NCBI RefSeq assembly: GCF_902506095.1
Contig: NZ_LR733293.1
Coordinates: 540,416 to 604,415, forward strand
Direction: 5' to 3'
DNA from: Arthrobacter sp. 9AX
Lineage (GTDB): Bacteria; Actinomycetota; Actinomycetes; Actinomycetales; Micrococcaceae
DNA: 64,000 nt
The notes under the pieces are model-generated. The model ran no database searches. It had not been told where the DNA came from and saw only the letters and a program-made list of their open reading frames with translations. The position numbers and the translations under genes were made by a program. This document shows positions 8,306 to 18,212 of this stretch, piece by piece (positions within the stretch are counted from its first letter, which is position 1; each line of letters starts with the position of its first letter).

Positions 8306-10798
8306 ATGTTTGAGCGATTTACGGACCGTGCCCGTCGCGTAGTTGTGCTTGCCCAAGAAGAGGCACGCATGCTGAACCACAATTACATTGGTACCGAACA
8401 CATCCTCTTGGGTCTTATCCACGAGGGTGAAGGCGTTGCCGCCAAAGCTCTTGAGTCCTTGAGCATTTCGCTCGACGGCGTTCGCGAGCAGGTGCAGGAG
8501 ATCATCGGGCAGGGCCAGCAGGCGCCGTCCGGCCACATCCCCTTCACTCCCCGTGCCAAGAAGGTGCTGGAGCTCTCGCTGCGCGAAGCACTCCAGTTGG
8601 GCCACAACTACATCGGCACGGAGCACATTCTGCTCGGCCTCATCCGCGAGGGTGAAGGCGTTGCCGCCCAGGTGCTGGTCAAGCTTGGTGCCGACCTCAA
8701 CCGGGTCCGCCAGCAGGTCATCCAGCTCCTGTCCGGATACCAGGGCAAAGAAACCACCGGCGCAGGCGTTGGCTCCGGCCAGCCCGAAGGCGCTCCGGCC
8801 GGCTCTGTAGTCCTGGACCAGTTCGGCCGCAACCTCACCCAGGCTGCCCGCGAGAACAAGCTGGATCCCGTCATCGGGCGCGAGCAGGAGATGGAACGCG
8901 TTATGCAGGTCCTCTCCCGCCGCACCAAGAACAACCCGGTGCTCATTGGTGAGCCGGGCGTCGGCAAGACGGCCGTCGTCGAAGGCCTTGCCCAGGCGAT
9001 TGTCCGCGGCGACGTCCCGGAAACCATCCGCGACAAGCAGCTCTATACCCTGGACCTCGGGTCCCTGGTGGCCGGCTCCCGCTACCGCGGTGACTTCGAA
9101 GAGCGCCTGAAGAAGGTCCTCAAGGAAATCCGCACCCGCGGCGACATCATCCTGTTCATCGACGAAATCCACACCCTCGTTGGTGCCGGCGCCGCGGAAG
9201 GCGCCATCGATGCTGCTTCCATCCTCAAGCCCATGCTGGCCCGCGGTGAGCTGCAGACCATCGGTGCCACCACCCTGGACGAGTACCGCAAGCACATCGA
9301 GAAGGACGCCGCTCTGGAGCGCCGCTTCCAGCCCATCCAGGTCAAGGAACCCTCCGTGGCGCACGCCATCGAGATCCTCAAGGGCCTGCGGGACCGCTAC
9401 GAAGCGCACCACCGCGTCACCATCACCGACGGCGCCCTGGCCTCCGCTGCCAGCCTCGCCGAGCGCTACATCTCGGACCGCTTCCTGCCGGACAAGGCGA
9501 TCGACCTGATCGATGAAGCAGGCGCACGGCTGCGCATCCGCCGCATGACCGCTCCGCCGGAGCTCAAGGCCATGGACGAGCGCATCGCGAAGCTGAAGAT
9601 GGAAAAGGAGTCCGCGATTGACGCGCAGGACTTCGAAGGTGCAGCAGCGCTCCGTGACAAAGAGCAGAAGATGATCACCGAACGCTCCGAAAAGGAACGC
9701 CACTGGAAGTCCGGCGGCATGGACGATATCTCGGAGGTGGATGAGGATCTCATCGCCGAGGTGCTGGCCAACTCCACCGGTATCCCCGTCTTCAAGCTGA
9801 CCGAGGAAGAGTCCTCGCGCCTGCTGAAGATGGAAGACGAACTGCACAAGCGCGTGGTGGGCCAGGACGAGGCCATCAAGGCACTGTCCCAGGCCATCCG
9901 CCGCACCCGTGCAGGGCTCAAGGATCCCAAGCGTCCCGGCGGCTCGTTCATTTTCGCCGGCCCCACCGGCGTCGGCAAGACCGAGCTGGCAAAGGCACTG
10001 GCGGAGTTCCTGTTCGGTGAAGAGGACGCCCTCATCACGCTGGACATGTCCGAGTACTCCGAGAAGCACACCGTCTCGCGGCTCTTCGGTGCCCCTCCGG
10101 GCTACGTCGGCTACGAGGAGGGCGGCCAGCTGACCGAGAAGGTCCGGCGCCGTCCGTTCTCCGTGGTGCTGTTCGACGAAGTGGAAAAGGCCCACGCGGA
10201 CCTCTTCAACTCGCTGCTGCAGATCCTGGAAGACGGCCGCCTGACCGACTCCCAGGGCCGTGTGGTGGACTTCAAGAACACCGTGATCATCATGACCACC
10301 AACCTGGGTACCAGGGACATCTCCAAGAGTGTTGCCACCGGCTTCCAGTCCGGCACCGACACGCAGACCGGCTACAACCGCATGCGTGCCCGTGTGACCG
10401 AGGAGCTCAAGCAGCACTTCCGCCCCGAGTTCCTGAACCGTGTGGATGACGTTGTGGTGTTCCCGCAGCTCACCCAGGACGAGATCATCGAGATCGTGGA
10501 CCTGTTCGTGACCCGCCTCGAGAAGCGGCTCAAGGACAAGGACATGGGCATCGAGCTGACCAAGGCCGCCAAGGTGCTCCTGGCAACCCGCGGCTACGAC
10601 CCCGCCATGGGTGCGCGGCCGCTGCGCCGCACCATCCAGCGCGAGATCGAGGACCAGCTCTCCGAGAAGATCCTGTTCGGCGAGATCCACCCCGGCGACA
10701 TCGTTGTTGTGGACGTTGAAGGCGACGGCGACGACGCCAAGTTCACGTTCGCCGGCAACGCCAAGCCGCGCATACCGGAAATCGCCCCGAGCGTCTAA
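8306..10798 (+). CDS. clpC: ATP-dependent Clp protease ATPase subunit ClpC
   Basis: Hsp100 unfoldase that feeds substrates to ClpP. The protein has 830 residues. In order it has two N-terminal Clp repeats (about 1-145, each with [13 protein letters not shown]), AAA+ domain 1 with Walker A GEPGVGKT (near 215), an M-domain/UvrB-UvrC motif (about 425-460, [20 protein letters not shown]), AAA+ domain 2 with Walker A GPTGVGKT (near 555) and the C-terminal D2-small domain. The short M-domain distinguishes it from ClpB. A TAGGAG ribosome-binding site lies at 8291-8296. No ctsR or mcsAB is present, which fits ClgR control. Confidence 0.97.
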   Translation: MFERFTDRARRVVVLAQEEARMLNHNYIGTEHILLGLIHEGEGVAAKALESLSISLDGVREQVQEIIGQGQQAPSGHIPFTPRAKKVLELSLREALQLGHNYIGTEHILLGLIREGEGVAAQVLVKLGADLNRVRQQVIQLLSGYQGKETTGAGVGSGQPEGAPAGSVVLDQFGRNLTQAARENKLDPVIGREQEMERVMQVLSRRTKNNPVLIGEPGVGKTAVVEGLAQAIVRGDVPETIRDKQLYTLDLGSLVAGSRYRGDFEERLKKVLKEIRTRGDIILFIDEIHTLVGAGAAEGAIDAASILKPMLARGELQTIGATTLDEYRKHIEKDAALERRFQPIQVKEPSVAHAIEILKGLRDRYEAHHRVTITDGALASAASLAERYISDRFLPDKAIDLIDEAGARLRIRRMTAPPELKAMDERIAKLKMEKESAIDAQDFEGAAALRDKEQKMITERSEKERHWKSGGMDDISEVDEDLIAEVLANSTGIPVFKLTEEESSRLLKMEDELHKRVVGQDEAIKALSQAIRRTRAGLKDPKRPGGSFIFAGPTGVGKTELAKALAEFLFGEEDALITLDMSEYSEKHTVSRLFGAPPGYVGYEEGGQLTEKVRRRPFSVVLFDEVEKAHADLFNSLLQILEDGRLTDSQGRVVDFKNTVIIMTTNLGTRDISKSVATGFQSGTDTQTGYNRMRARVTEELKQHFRPEFLNRVDDVVVFPQLTQDEIIEIVDLFVTRLEKRLKDKDMGIELTKAAKVLLATRGYDPAMGARPLRRTIQREIEDQLSEKILFGEIHPGDIVVVDVEGDGDDAKFTFAGNAKPRIPEIAPSV

Positions 10799-10829
10799 GT
10801 ACCAAAACCGAATAAGTACCAAAACCGAA
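10796..10829 (+). repeat. Exact 17-bp tandem duplication spanning the clpC stop codon
   Basis: TAAGTACCAAAACCGAA occurs twice head to tail (10796-10812 and 10813-10829). The first copy supplies the clpC TAA and the second offers another TAA in a different register. It abuts the terminator stem. Confidence 0.9.
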
Positions 10830-10867
10830 AGGCCCCGCCCGCTCCACCACAGGAGCAGGCGGGGCCT
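10829..10867 (+). terminator. GC-rich terminator hairpin after clpC
   Basis: Stem formed by 10829-10845 (AAGGCCCCGCC...CTCC) and 10852-10867 (GGAG...GGCGGGGCCTT), with one bulge. Only a short T/C-rich tail follows, so this is an actinobacterial-type terminator without a long U tract. Confidence 0.75.
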
Positions 10868-10998
10868 TCCGCTTTGCCCGCCGTCCCGTCCCTCGGTGCC
10901 TGGCGGGTCCGGCGCAGGGAACGTTCCGCGCCCCCCGGCGGGAACTACTCAGGGCGCCGGTTTGTGATATGGGACACATGGCGTGTTGAATCGGGGGC

Positions 10999-13122
10999 AT
11001 GGCTAACTTGGAACCGGTGATCCCGGATGAGCAACCTTTGACCCCTTTTCATGATCTCGACCACTACCTGTCCATCCCGCGGGTGAGTGGGCTGGCGCTG
11101 AGCCCTGACGGCAGCCGCCTGGTCACCACCGTGGCTACCCTCAACGGCAAGGGAACCGAATTTGCCTCGGCGCTGTGGGAACTGGACCCTGCCGGGCAGA
11201 AGCAGGCGCGCAGGATCACCCGAAGTGCCAAGGGTGAGGCGGGGGCGGCGTTCGCGGCCAACGGCGATGTCTACTTCACCTCGGCGCGGCCCGATCCTGA
11301 AAGCCCGGAGGACGACCCCGTCAAGGCCCTCTGGCTGCTGCCGGCCGACGGCGGCGAAGCGCGCGTGGTGCTCAACCGGCCCGGCGGTGTGGGTCCGGTG
11401 CTGACCGCCCGGAATGCCGACGCCACCTTCGTCGTCGCGGAAGTCCTGTCCGGTTCGACGGATGAAGACGACGACGCCGAACGCCGCAAGTCGCGCAAAG
11501 ACAACAAGGTCTCGGCCATCCTGCACAGCGAATACCCGGTGCGGTACTGGGACGCGGACCTCGGGCCCGGCCAGCCGCGGATCTTCGCCGTCGAGGCCGG
11601 GAAAGAGGAGGAACCGGGCAAGCCCGCCACCGTGGACTCCACCGCGCCGCTGGTACTGCGGAACCTGATGAAGGACGCGGGACCACGGCTGCGCGAAGCG
11701 GAAACCGCGGTCAGCCCCGACGGCCGGACCATCTATACGAGCTACACCAGGCCGCTGGCCAAAGCAGACAGCCGCTCCAGCCTGGTGGCCGTTGACGTGG
11801 CGTCCGGAACCACAACGGTGCTCCTGGATCACGAGGGGATGAGCTACTTTCCCGGCCCCGTGAGCCCGGACGGGAACACCGTGGTGGTAGTCAGCGAGAG
11901 CGACAGCACTCCGCACCAGGCCCCAGAGATCAAGCTGCACCTCCTTGACGTCTCCGAAGGCGCCGGGCCGGGAACGGCCCCGCTGACGCCCCTGGCGCAC
12001 GACTGGGACCGCTGGGCCAGGCCCGCAGCGTGGCTGCCGGACGGTTCCGCTGTGCTCGTCACAGCGGACGACGACGGCGCGTCGCCGGTTTTCCGGATCA
12101 GCCTCCCGGCCGCGGCCGCTGAAGTGAGCGTCTCCCGGGTGACGCACGACGCGGCGGCCTACACCGACGTCGTCATTTCGCCCGACGGGCGCCACGCCTA
12201 TGCCCTGCGGAGCTCATATGAGTTCCCGCCGGAAGCGGTCCGCATCGACTTGCAGACCGGGGAGGCGACCCGCCTGCCCGCCCCGGCCCAACGGCCCTCC
12301 CGCTCCGGCAGGCTCGAACGGATCGCGGCCACGGCTGCTGACGGCTCCCGTGTTCCGGCGTACCTCGCCCTGCCCGAGGACGCGTCGGCGGAATCGCCGG
12401 CTCCGATGCTCCTGTGGATCCACGGGGGACCGCTCGGATCCTGGAATGCCTGGACCTGGCGCTGGAATCCCTGGCTCCTCACCGCCCAGGGATACGCCGT
12501 GCTCCTGCCAGATCCGGCGCTCTCAACCGGCTACGGCCAGAACTACATCCAGCGGGGGTGGGGCGCATGGGGCAAGGCCCCGTTTGCGGACCTTATGGCC
12601 GTGACTGACGCCGCCGTCGGCCGGGCCGACATAGACGCCGAGCGCACCGCTGCGATGGGCGGCTCCTTCGGCGGCTACATGGCCAACTGGGTTGCCGGCC
12701 AGACCGACAGGTTCAAGGCCATCGTGACCCACGCAAGCCTTTGGGCACTGGACCAGTTCGGCCCCACCACAGACGCCTCGCAATACTGGCTCAAGGAAAT
12801 GACCGAAGAGATGGCAATGCAGAACTCCCCACATCTCCACGTCGAAAAGATCAGCACGCCCATGCTGGTAATCCACGGCGACAAGGACTATCGGGTGCCC
12901 ATCGGTGAAGGACTGCGGCTTTGGTACGAGCTGCTGTCCAGGTCACAGCTCGCCGCCGACCAAAACGGCCGGACCCCACACCGGTTCCTGTACTTCCCGG
13001 ACGAGAACCACTGGGTCCTCCAGCCACAGCACGCGAAGGTCTGGTATGGGGTCGTAGAGCACTTCCTGGCCCGGAACGTCCTCGATAAGGATGTGCCTCT
13101 TCCTGCTGAGCTGGGACTCTAG
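10999..13122 (+). CDS. S9 family (prolyl oligopeptidase-type) serine peptidase
   Basis: Predicted acylaminoacyl-/dipeptidyl-peptidase-like enzyme of 707 residues, cytoplasmic because no signal peptide is visible. The N-terminal two thirds is a beta-propeller with repeated SPDG blades (LALSPDG, AVSPDG, PVSPDG, VISPDG). The C-terminal alpha/beta-hydrolase domain (from about 465) has the oxyanion segment LLWIHGGPLGSWN, the nucleophile GGSFGGYM (near 555), the Asp region IHGDKDYRVP and the His in ENHW. It is transcribed alone, after the clpC terminator and convergent with the permease. Confidence 0.93.
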   Translation: MANLEPVIPDEQPLTPFHDLDHYLSIPRVSGLALSPDGSRLVTTVATLNGKGTEFASALWELDPAGQKQARRITRSAKGEAGAAFAANGDVYFTSARPDPESPEDDPVKALWLLPADGGEARVVLNRPGGVGPVLTARNADATFVVAEVLSGSTDEDDDAERRKSRKDNKVSAILHSEYPVRYWDADLGPGQPRIFAVEAGKEEEPGKPATVDSTAPLVLRNLMKDAGPRLREAETAVSPDGRTIYTSYTRPLAKADSRSSLVAVDVASGTTTVLLDHEGMSYFPGPVSPDGNTVVVVSESDSTPHQAPEIKLHLLDVSEGAGPGTAPLTPLAHDWDRWARPAAWLPDGSAVLVTADDDGASPVFRISLPAAAAEVSVSRVTHDAAAYTDVVISPDGRHAYALRSSYEFPPEAVRIDLQTGEATRLPAPAQRPSRSGRLERIAATAADGSRVPAYLALPEDASAESPAPMLLWIHGGPLGSWNAWTWRWNPWLLTAQGYAVLLPDPALSTGYGQNYIQRGWGAWGKAPFADLMAVTDAAVGRADIDAERTAAMGGSFGGYMANWVAGQTDRFKAIVTHASLWALDQFGPTTDASQYWLKEMTEEMAMQNSPHLHVEKISTPMLVIHGDKDYRVPIGEGLRLWYELLSRSQLAADQNGRTPHRFLYFPDENHWVLQPQHAKVWYGVVEHFLARNVLDKDVPLPAELGL

Positions 13123-13267
13123 CCGACGCAGGCCGCAGCGGTAGGACATCCCATGCTGAACTCCGCCGGGCACCCAGGGTCCCAGCCACACCGCTCGTGC
13201 CTAAAGAGGCCCTTCCCGCGGGGTGTTGCAGCCTTGCCGGTCCGTCCGCGCCTCTCTCTTTTTGGGG

Positions 13268-14722
13268 CTAGGGGGCGCTGGCGGTTTGCGGTTCCGGCTT
13301 GTTGGGGTTCTTCTTTCCTCGGCCGTGTTTTAGGTGGAAGTAGGCGTAGCAGGCCGCGACGAAGGGGATTCCGAAGTAGAGGGCTGTGGCCTGGGTGGGG
13401 TCGAAAGCTGTTCCTATCAGGGAGATGACGCACAGGATAAACGCGGCTATGGGCAGCAGGGGGAAGAGCGGGGCCCGGTAGGGGAGCGATGCCGGGTCGC
13501 CGCCCGCCTGCAGGAAGTTCCGGCGGTGGAAAAAGTGCGCTGCCGTGATGGACATCCAGACGCCCACCGTGGCGAACCCGGCAACGGACACCAGGACCAG
13601 ATAGACGGTGGTTGGTGCCACCACGCTGCTGATCAGCGACGCGAGGCCGCCCAGCATGCTCACGCAGAGGGCAAGCAGAGGGATGCCGCGTTTTGTCAGC
13701 TTCTGCAGGGCCTTTGGTGCGTGGCCCTCATCCGCCAACGAGAAAAGCATCCGGGCGCAGGAAAACAGGCCGCAGTTCCCTGCCGACAGAAGGGCCGTGA
13801 TGATCACGAAATTCATGATGTCGGCGGCATACGGAATGCCCAGCTGCGAGAAAACCGTGACAAAGGGGCTTTGCTCCAGCGACGTTTCCTCGTAAGGCAC
13901 CGTACCGGCGATAACGGCAATGGCCCCAACGAAGAAAATCATCAGCCGGATAACGGTGGTGCGCATGGCCTTGGGGATATTGACTGCAGGGTTGGCAGTT
14001 TCTCCTGCCGCCACGCCAATGAGTTCAGACCCCGAAAATGCGTAGAACACAGCAAGCGTGGTGATCAGAACGCCGGTAATTCCATTCGGGAACAGGCCCT
14101 GCGGCGTACTGAGGTTGTCGCCAAGGAACGGGTATCCGTTTTCGGCAAGGGGATGAAAGCCCAGCAGGGCCGCACCGCCCAGGACAATCAGCCCAATGAC
14201 GGCGGTGACCTTTATCAGCGCAAACCAGAACTCTGATTCACCAAACACCCTGGAAGAGATTGCGTTGAGCGTGAACAGCACGGCTGCAAAAACCAGGCAC
14301 CAGATCCAGACATCCACCTGCGGGAACCAGCGCTGCATCAAAAGGCCCGCGGCGGTGAATTCGGACCCCAGGGCCACTGCCCAGCAAAGCCAGTAAAGCC
14401 AGGCCGTGGCAAAACCGGTTGCTGGACCTATGGACCTCGCCGCGTAAATATGGAAGGCGCCGGAAACCGGGTATGCAACAGCCAGCTCACCCAGGCAAGC
14501 CATCACCATGTACACCACCACAGCGCCGAGGAGGTAGGCGATGATTGCGCCCAGCGGCCCGGCCTGGGCAATGGTGTAACCCGAACTGAGGAACAGGCCG
14601 GACCCAATGACCCCTCCCATCGCTATCATCACCAGGTGGCGGGCCTCCATGGACCGTCGAAGGCCCTGTTTCTCGTGTTGCGCCAACGGTACATCGGTCA
14701 GCGTGGGGGAGCCTGTGGCCAT
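13268..14722 (-). CDS. APC-superfamily amino acid permease
   Basis: Proton-coupled amino-acid importer of the cytoplasmic membrane, 484 residues with about 12 hydrophobic helices. The first helix carries the AAT-type signature GGVIGSGLFLSSGYTIAQAG, and the sequence around TANPAVNIPKAM is typical of the family. Substrate specificity cannot be read. The ATG at 14722 is preceded by GGAGG (CCCGGAGGAAAA), which fixes the start. The frame stays open 86 codons further upstream, but that part does not look like permease. It is convergent with the S9 peptidase and divergent from the ArgA-type gene. Confidence 0.9.
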   Translation of the reverse strand: MATGSPTLTDVPLAQHEKQGLRRSMEARHLVMIAMGGVIGSGLFLSSGYTIAQAGPLGAIIAYLLGAVVVYMVMACLGELAVAYPVSGAFHIYAARSIGPATGFATAWLYWLCWAVALGSEFTAAGLLMQRWFPQVDVWIWCLVFAAVLFTLNAISSRVFGESEFWFALIKVTAVIGLIVLGGAALLGFHPLAENGYPFLGDNLSTPQGLFPNGITGVLITTLAVFYAFSGSELIGVAAGETANPAVNIPKAMRTTVIRLMIFFVGAIAVIAGTVPYEETSLEQSPFVTVFSQLGIPYAADIMNFVIITALLSAGNCGLFSCARMLFSLADEGHAPKALQKLTKRGIPLLALCVSMLGGLASLISSVVAPTTVYLVLVSVAGFATVGVWMSITAAHFFHRRNFLQAGGDPASLPYRAPLFPLLPIAAFILCVISLIGTAFDPTQATALYFGIPFVAACYAYFHLKHGRGKKNPNKPEPQTASAP

Positions 14723-15063
14723 TTTTCCTCCGGGTCGGACGGCTGCACCTCTAAGGTGAGTCAGGTAACATCCGCAACACTGGTTGTTCGCGTCCCGGGT
14801 CGGCAAATCCCGAGGGACGTGGACTCCGAACTCTTCGCCAAGACCCCCGCTTCCCTTGGCCAAGCCCCAGCAAACCTTCATCTCAGCACCTCTATGAAGG
14901 CGGTTCCTTGGCTGCGCTCCCCAACCGGAGGGGCCGGGGTCATTTGTGTAGCTTGCGTCAGAGCGACGAAGGAGCAGCAAGCGGCAAATGGCGCCGGCGC
15001 CGCAGCGAACGGAACCGGAACGCCAATGCGAAGCGTCGGATCGGTGCCCTCGAGCAGTGGAAC
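14723..15063 (-). other. Long divergent upstream region of the permease
   Basis: About 340 bp between the divergent permease and argA starts. Read on the permease strand, it contains TAGAGGTGC twice (at about 14745-14754 and 14884-14893). The first of these also forms a Shine-Dalgarno before an in-frame ATG (14881) that would add 53 residues to the permease. No known riboswitch core was recognised. It may hold a structured leader or a longer alternative start. Confidence 0.4.
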
Positions 15064-15069
15064 TAGGAT
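15064..15069 (+). promoter_or_regulatory. -10 box for leaderless argA-type gene
   Basis: TAGGAT followed by 6 nt and then the GTG start at 15076, the spacing at which transcription would begin on the start codon. There is no Shine-Dalgarno. Confidence 0.6.
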
Positions 15070-15075
15070 TGCTCT

Positions 15076-15585
15076 GTGACTGACTCCTTCCATATCCGCC
15101 CCGCCCGCACCAGCGATGTGTCCGCCATCAAGAAACTTGTAGCGCCGCTGGCTGAGCAGCGGATCCTGATGGCCAAGGAGACCGTGGCGTACTACGAGAG
15201 CCTGCAGGAGTTCCGCATCGCGGAGGCGGCCGACGGCGACATCATCGGCTGCGGCGCGCTCCACGTGATGTGGGAGGACCTGGCTGAGGTAAGGACTTTG
15301 GCTGCTTCCGGGGACTGGCGGGGGAAAGGCGTCGGCCATGTCCTGGTGGAGAGCCTCCTTGAGGACGCCCGCGCCCTGGGCGTCGCCCGCGTTTTCTGCC
15401 TCACCTTCGAGGTGGACTTCTTCAAGCGCCACGGCTTCGAGGTGATGGCGGACCAGTCCGCCGTGGATCCCACCGTGTACTCGGAGCTGCTCCGGTCCCA
15501 CGACGAAGGTGTGGCCGAATTCCTGGACCTTGCCCGGGTGAAGCCGAACACCCTGGGCAACACGCGCATGATCAAGTTTCTCTGA
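15076..15585 (+). CDS. argA: N-acetylglutamate synthase-type GNAT acetyltransferase
   Basis: Transfers acetyl from acetyl-CoA to an amino group; by resemblance to the short actinobacterial ArgA it likely makes N-acetylglutamate at the head of arginine synthesis. The protein of 169 residues is a single GNAT fold: N-terminal FHIRPARTSDVSAIKKLV, central EVRTLAASGDWRGKGVG (acetyl-CoA loop, near 75-90) and the late FFKRHGFEVM strand. It lacks the amino-acid kinase domain of long ArgA proteins. The leaderless GTG start fits the TAGGAT box upstream. It has no arginine-gene neighbour, so the specific role is inferred. Confidence 0.75.
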   Translation: MTDSFHIRPARTSDVSAIKKLVAPLAEQRILMAKETVAYYESLQEFRIAEAADGDIIGCGALHVMWEDLAEVRTLAASGDWRGKGVGHVLVESLLEDARALGVARVFCLTFEVDFFKRHGFEVMADQSAVDPTVYSELLRSHDEGVAEFLDLARVKPNTLGNTRMIKFL

Positions 15586-15708
15586 CTCTCTTCCCGGGTA
15601 GGGCCACGCCGGCGCTGACAAGCGGTAGCCGTAACAGCCTGACCAGCACTTTGTTTTACTCGATTTGATGGATAAACTGGCTCCGGCCGGGTTGGGGGGC
15701 CCAGGGAG

Positions 15709-15734
15709 AGGGACAGTCATTGGGGGCTGTCCCT
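15709..15734 (+). other. Hairpin in the dha upstream region
   Basis: AGGGACAG (15709-15716) pairs with CTGTCCCT (15727-15734), 10-nt loop. It lies between a TAAACT-type -10 (about 15672-15677) and dhaK, so it would be in the dhaK leader. It might be a weak attenuator or the terminator of argA. Confidence 0.45.
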
Positions 15735-15830
15735 TTCCTGTATCCACAGGAAGCCGGACCTACCGCCCCGCCATCTGCCGGTAGTAGGGTCAGATTGTCA
15801 TCCTCCAGGAACCACACCAGGAGCAACGCC

Positions 15831-16832
15831 ATGAAGAAACTCATCAACGATCCCAAATCGGTAGTTGACGAATCCGTGCAGGGTTTTGGCCAGGCACATT
15901 CAGATCTCGTATCCGTAAATTCAGACCCCATTTTCGTCACGCGCAAGGACGCGCCCGTCAGTGGGAAAGTAGGCCTCGTCTCGGGCGGCGGCAGCGGCCA
16001 CGAGCCGCTCCACGCCGGCTTCGTGGGGAAGGGAATGCTCGACGCCGCTGTGCCGGGGGCGGTGTTCACCTCGCCCACGCCGGACCAGATCCTTCCGGCG
16101 ACGCTCGCAGCCAACTCAGGTGCCGGCGTCGTGCACATCGTGAAGAACTACACCGGCGACGTCCTGAACTTCGAAACCGCGGCAGAACTGGCAGAAGGCG
16201 AGGGGGTGAACGTCCGCACTGTCCTGGTCAATGACGACGTCGCCGTGGAGGACTCGCTGTACACGGCGGGCCGCCGCGGCGTGGGCGGGACCGTGCTGGT
16301 GGAAAAGATCGCCGGGGCCGCCGCCGAACGCGGTGACGACCTCGACGCCGTGGCCGCCATCGGCGAACGAGTAAACAGCAACGTCCGCACCATGGGTGTT
16401 GCCTTGACGGCCTGCACCGTTCCCCATGCGGGCAAGCCCAGCTTCGACCTGGCCGAGGACGAAATCGAGATCGGCATCGGAATCCACGGTGAACCGGGCC
16501 GGCACCGCATTCCCATGGAGAACGCGGACGGCATCACGGACCGCCTGCTGGAGCCAGTGCTGTCCGATCTCGGCGTTACCTCGGGAGACAAGGTGCTCCT
16601 CTTCGTCAACGGCATGGGCGGCACTCCGCTCAGTGAGCTGTACATCGTCTACCGGCGGGCCGCGCAAGTGCTCGCGGACCGGGGCGCCGCCGTCGAACGC
16701 TCCCTGGTGGGCAACTACATCACCTCCCTGGAAATGCAGGGCTGCTCCATCTCCGTACTGAGGCTGGATGACGAGCTGACCGGGCTCTGGGACGCGCCGG
16801 TGCACACGGCAGCACTGCGTTGGGGCCTGTAG
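15831..16832 (+). CDS. dhaK: Dihydroxyacetone kinase, DhaK subunit
   Basis: Substrate-binding subunit of the PTS-type dihydroxyacetone kinase; it holds dihydroxyacetone covalently on a histidine while DhaL supplies the phosphoryl group. The protein of 333 residues has the substrate loop [15 protein letters not shown] (near 50) and the active-site segment [13 protein letters not shown], containing the expected histidine (near 218). Start ATG 15831 has a CAGGAG ribosome-binding site; the longer open frame upstream is not conserved. It is first of three genes, followed by dhaL after 2 nt. Confidence 0.96.
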   Translation: MKKLINDPKSVVDESVQGFGQAHSDLVSVNSDPIFVTRKDAPVSGKVGLVSGGGSGHEPLHAGFVGKGMLDAAVPGAVFTSPTPDQILPATLAANSGAGVVHIVKNYTGDVLNFETAAELAEGEGVNVRTVLVNDDVAVEDSLYTAGRRGVGGTVLVEKIAGAAAERGDDLDAVAAIGERVNSNVRTMGVALTACTVPHAGKPSFDLAEDEIEIGIGIHGEPGRHRIPMENADGITDRLLEPVLSDLGVTSGDKVLLFVNGMGGTPLSELYIVYRRAAQVLADRGAAVERSLVGNYITSLEMQGCSISVLRLDDELTGLWDAPVHTAALRWGL

Positions 16833-16834
16833 CC

Positions 16835-17467
16835 GTGGTACTGGACGTGACCTGGACCGTCAAATGGCTGACCCTGTGCGCGCAGGCCATGGCGGAGCAC
16901 CGGGTGGAGCTCATCGAGCTGGACCGGGCCATCGGGGATTCCGACCACGGCGAAAACATGGACCGGGGTTTCCAGGCTGTCCTGGACAAACTGTCCGAGT
17001 CGCCGCCCGAGACCCCGGGTGCTGCGCTGAAGCTCACGGCCATGACACTGATGTCCAAAGTGGGCGGCGCCGCCGGCCCGCTGTACGGCACGGCCTTCCT
17101 GCGCGCCGCCACGTCCCTGGGCGACGCCGCCGAGATCGATCCTGCCGCCTGGGCCGGTGCCCTCACCGCCGCCCGGGACGGGATTGTGGCCCGCGGCAAA
17201 GCGGAACTCGGGGACAAAACCATGGTGGACGCGTGGACGCCGGCGGCTGAAGCGGCGGGCAAGGCAGCCGGAAACGGCAGCACGGACCCGTTAACCGTCC
17301 TGGTGGCCGCGGCCGAGGCAGCCGAGGCCGGAGCAGTGGCCACGGACCCGCTCGTAGCCAGGAAGGGACGCGCCAGTTACCTCGGGGAGCGGAGCGCCGG
17401 GCACCGCGACCCGGGCGCGGCTTCCACCGCCCTGCTCCTGCGTGCCGCGGTGAAGGCGGCGGCGTGA
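16835..17467 (+). CDS. dhaL: Dihydroxyacetone kinase, ADP-binding DhaL subunit
   Basis: Carries tightly bound ADP as a cofactor that is rephosphorylated by DhaM and passes phosphate to dihydroxyacetone on DhaK. The protein of 210 residues has the Mg/ADP aspartate motif AIGDSDHGENM (near 35), the nucleotide lid stretch MSKVGGAAGPLYGTAF and the late YLGERSAGHRDPGAAS motif. The GTG start is 2 nt after the dhaK stop, and its stop overlaps the dhaM start (GTGA), giving a tightly coupled operon. Confidence 0.95.
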   Translation: MVLDVTWTVKWLTLCAQAMAEHRVELIELDRAIGDSDHGENMDRGFQAVLDKLSESPPETPGAALKLTAMTLMSKVGGAAGPLYGTAFLRAATSLGDAAEIDPAAWAGALTAARDGIVARGKAELGDKTMVDAWTPAAEAAGKAAGNGSTDPLTVLVAAAEAAEAGAVATDPLVARKGRASYLGERSAGHRDPGAASTALLLRAAVKAAA

Positions 17468-18159
17468 CCGTCAGCATCGTAGTGGTTTCCCATAGTGAGA
17501 AGATTGCCGACGGCGCCGCGGAACTTGCCGCGCAAATGGCGCCTGACGTCCTCATCCTGCCGGCCGGGGGCACCTCCGACGGCAGGATCGGCACCAGCCT
17601 GGAAAAGGTCATGGCAGCCCTGGACCAGCTGTCCAACGGTGGTGGAGCGGTGGTCCTCGCCGACCTGGGATCGGCAGTAATGACCGCGGAATCAGCGCTT
17701 GACCTCGTGGACAACCCGGCCGATGTTGTGCTGGCGGACGCTCCCCTCGTGGAAGGACTCGTGGCCGCTGCGGTTGCAGCCCAGGGTGGCGGCGACGTGC
17801 AGGCGGTCAAGCGGGCCGCGGAAGCAGTCCGCGGCCCGGCCAGGCACCCCGAAAGCACGGCAGTGCAGGAAGTGGCAGAAGGCTCAGTCACCGGTTCCGG
17901 CCCCGACTTCACAGGCGACTTCGAACTCATCAACGAGGCCGGGATGCACGCACGGCCTGCCGCGAAGATTGCGGGTGGTCTGGCGTCCCTCGATGCCGAA
18001 GTCCAGGTCAATGGCGTCGATGCCACCTCCATGACGGCGCTGATGACCCTGGCGGCCGGCAAAGGTTCGGTGCTGCACATTGAAGCCTGGGGCGTGGACG
18101 CCGAACGTGCCGTGAATTACGTGGGCGGGCTGGTGCAGGCAGGCTTCGGCGAGCCATAG
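17464..18159 (+). CDS. dhaM: PTS-dependent phosphoryl donor DhaM (EIIA-HPr fusion)
   Basis: Passes phosphate from the phosphoenolpyruvate phosphotransferase chain to DhaL-ADP. The protein of 231 residues has an N-terminal mannose-EIIA-like domain (1-125) with the phospho-histidine in VVVSHSEKIADG (near residue 10), and a C-terminal HPr domain (about 140-231) with the active histidine in EAGMHARPAAKIA. It lacks the third, enzyme I-like domain of the E. coli protein, so separate PTS enzyme I must serve it. Last gene of dhaKLM, overlapping dhaL by 4 nt. Confidence 0.95.
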   Translation: MTVSIVVVSHSEKIADGAAELAAQMAPDVLILPAGGTSDGRIGTSLEKVMAALDQLSNGGGAVVLADLGSAVMTAESALDLVDNPADVVLADAPLVEGLVAAAVAAQGGGDVQAVKRAAEAVRGPARHPESTAVQEVAEGSVTGSGPDFTGDFELINEAGMHARPAAKIAGGLASLDAEVQVNGVDATSMTALMTLAAGKGSVLHIEAWGVDAERAVNYVGGLVQAGFGEP

Positions 18160-18212
18160 GCCCGGTTGCCTGTCCTTGGTGCCTGAACAACCTCAAAAGA
18201 TGCTCCGGCGGT

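Noticed and set aside
14881..14896. CTGAGATGA near the permease looked like the 5' part of a TPP riboswitch
   Set aside because: The second conserved half (TGATCTGGGTAATACC-like) is missing, and the gene is an amino-acid permease. No other riboswitch core could be matched.
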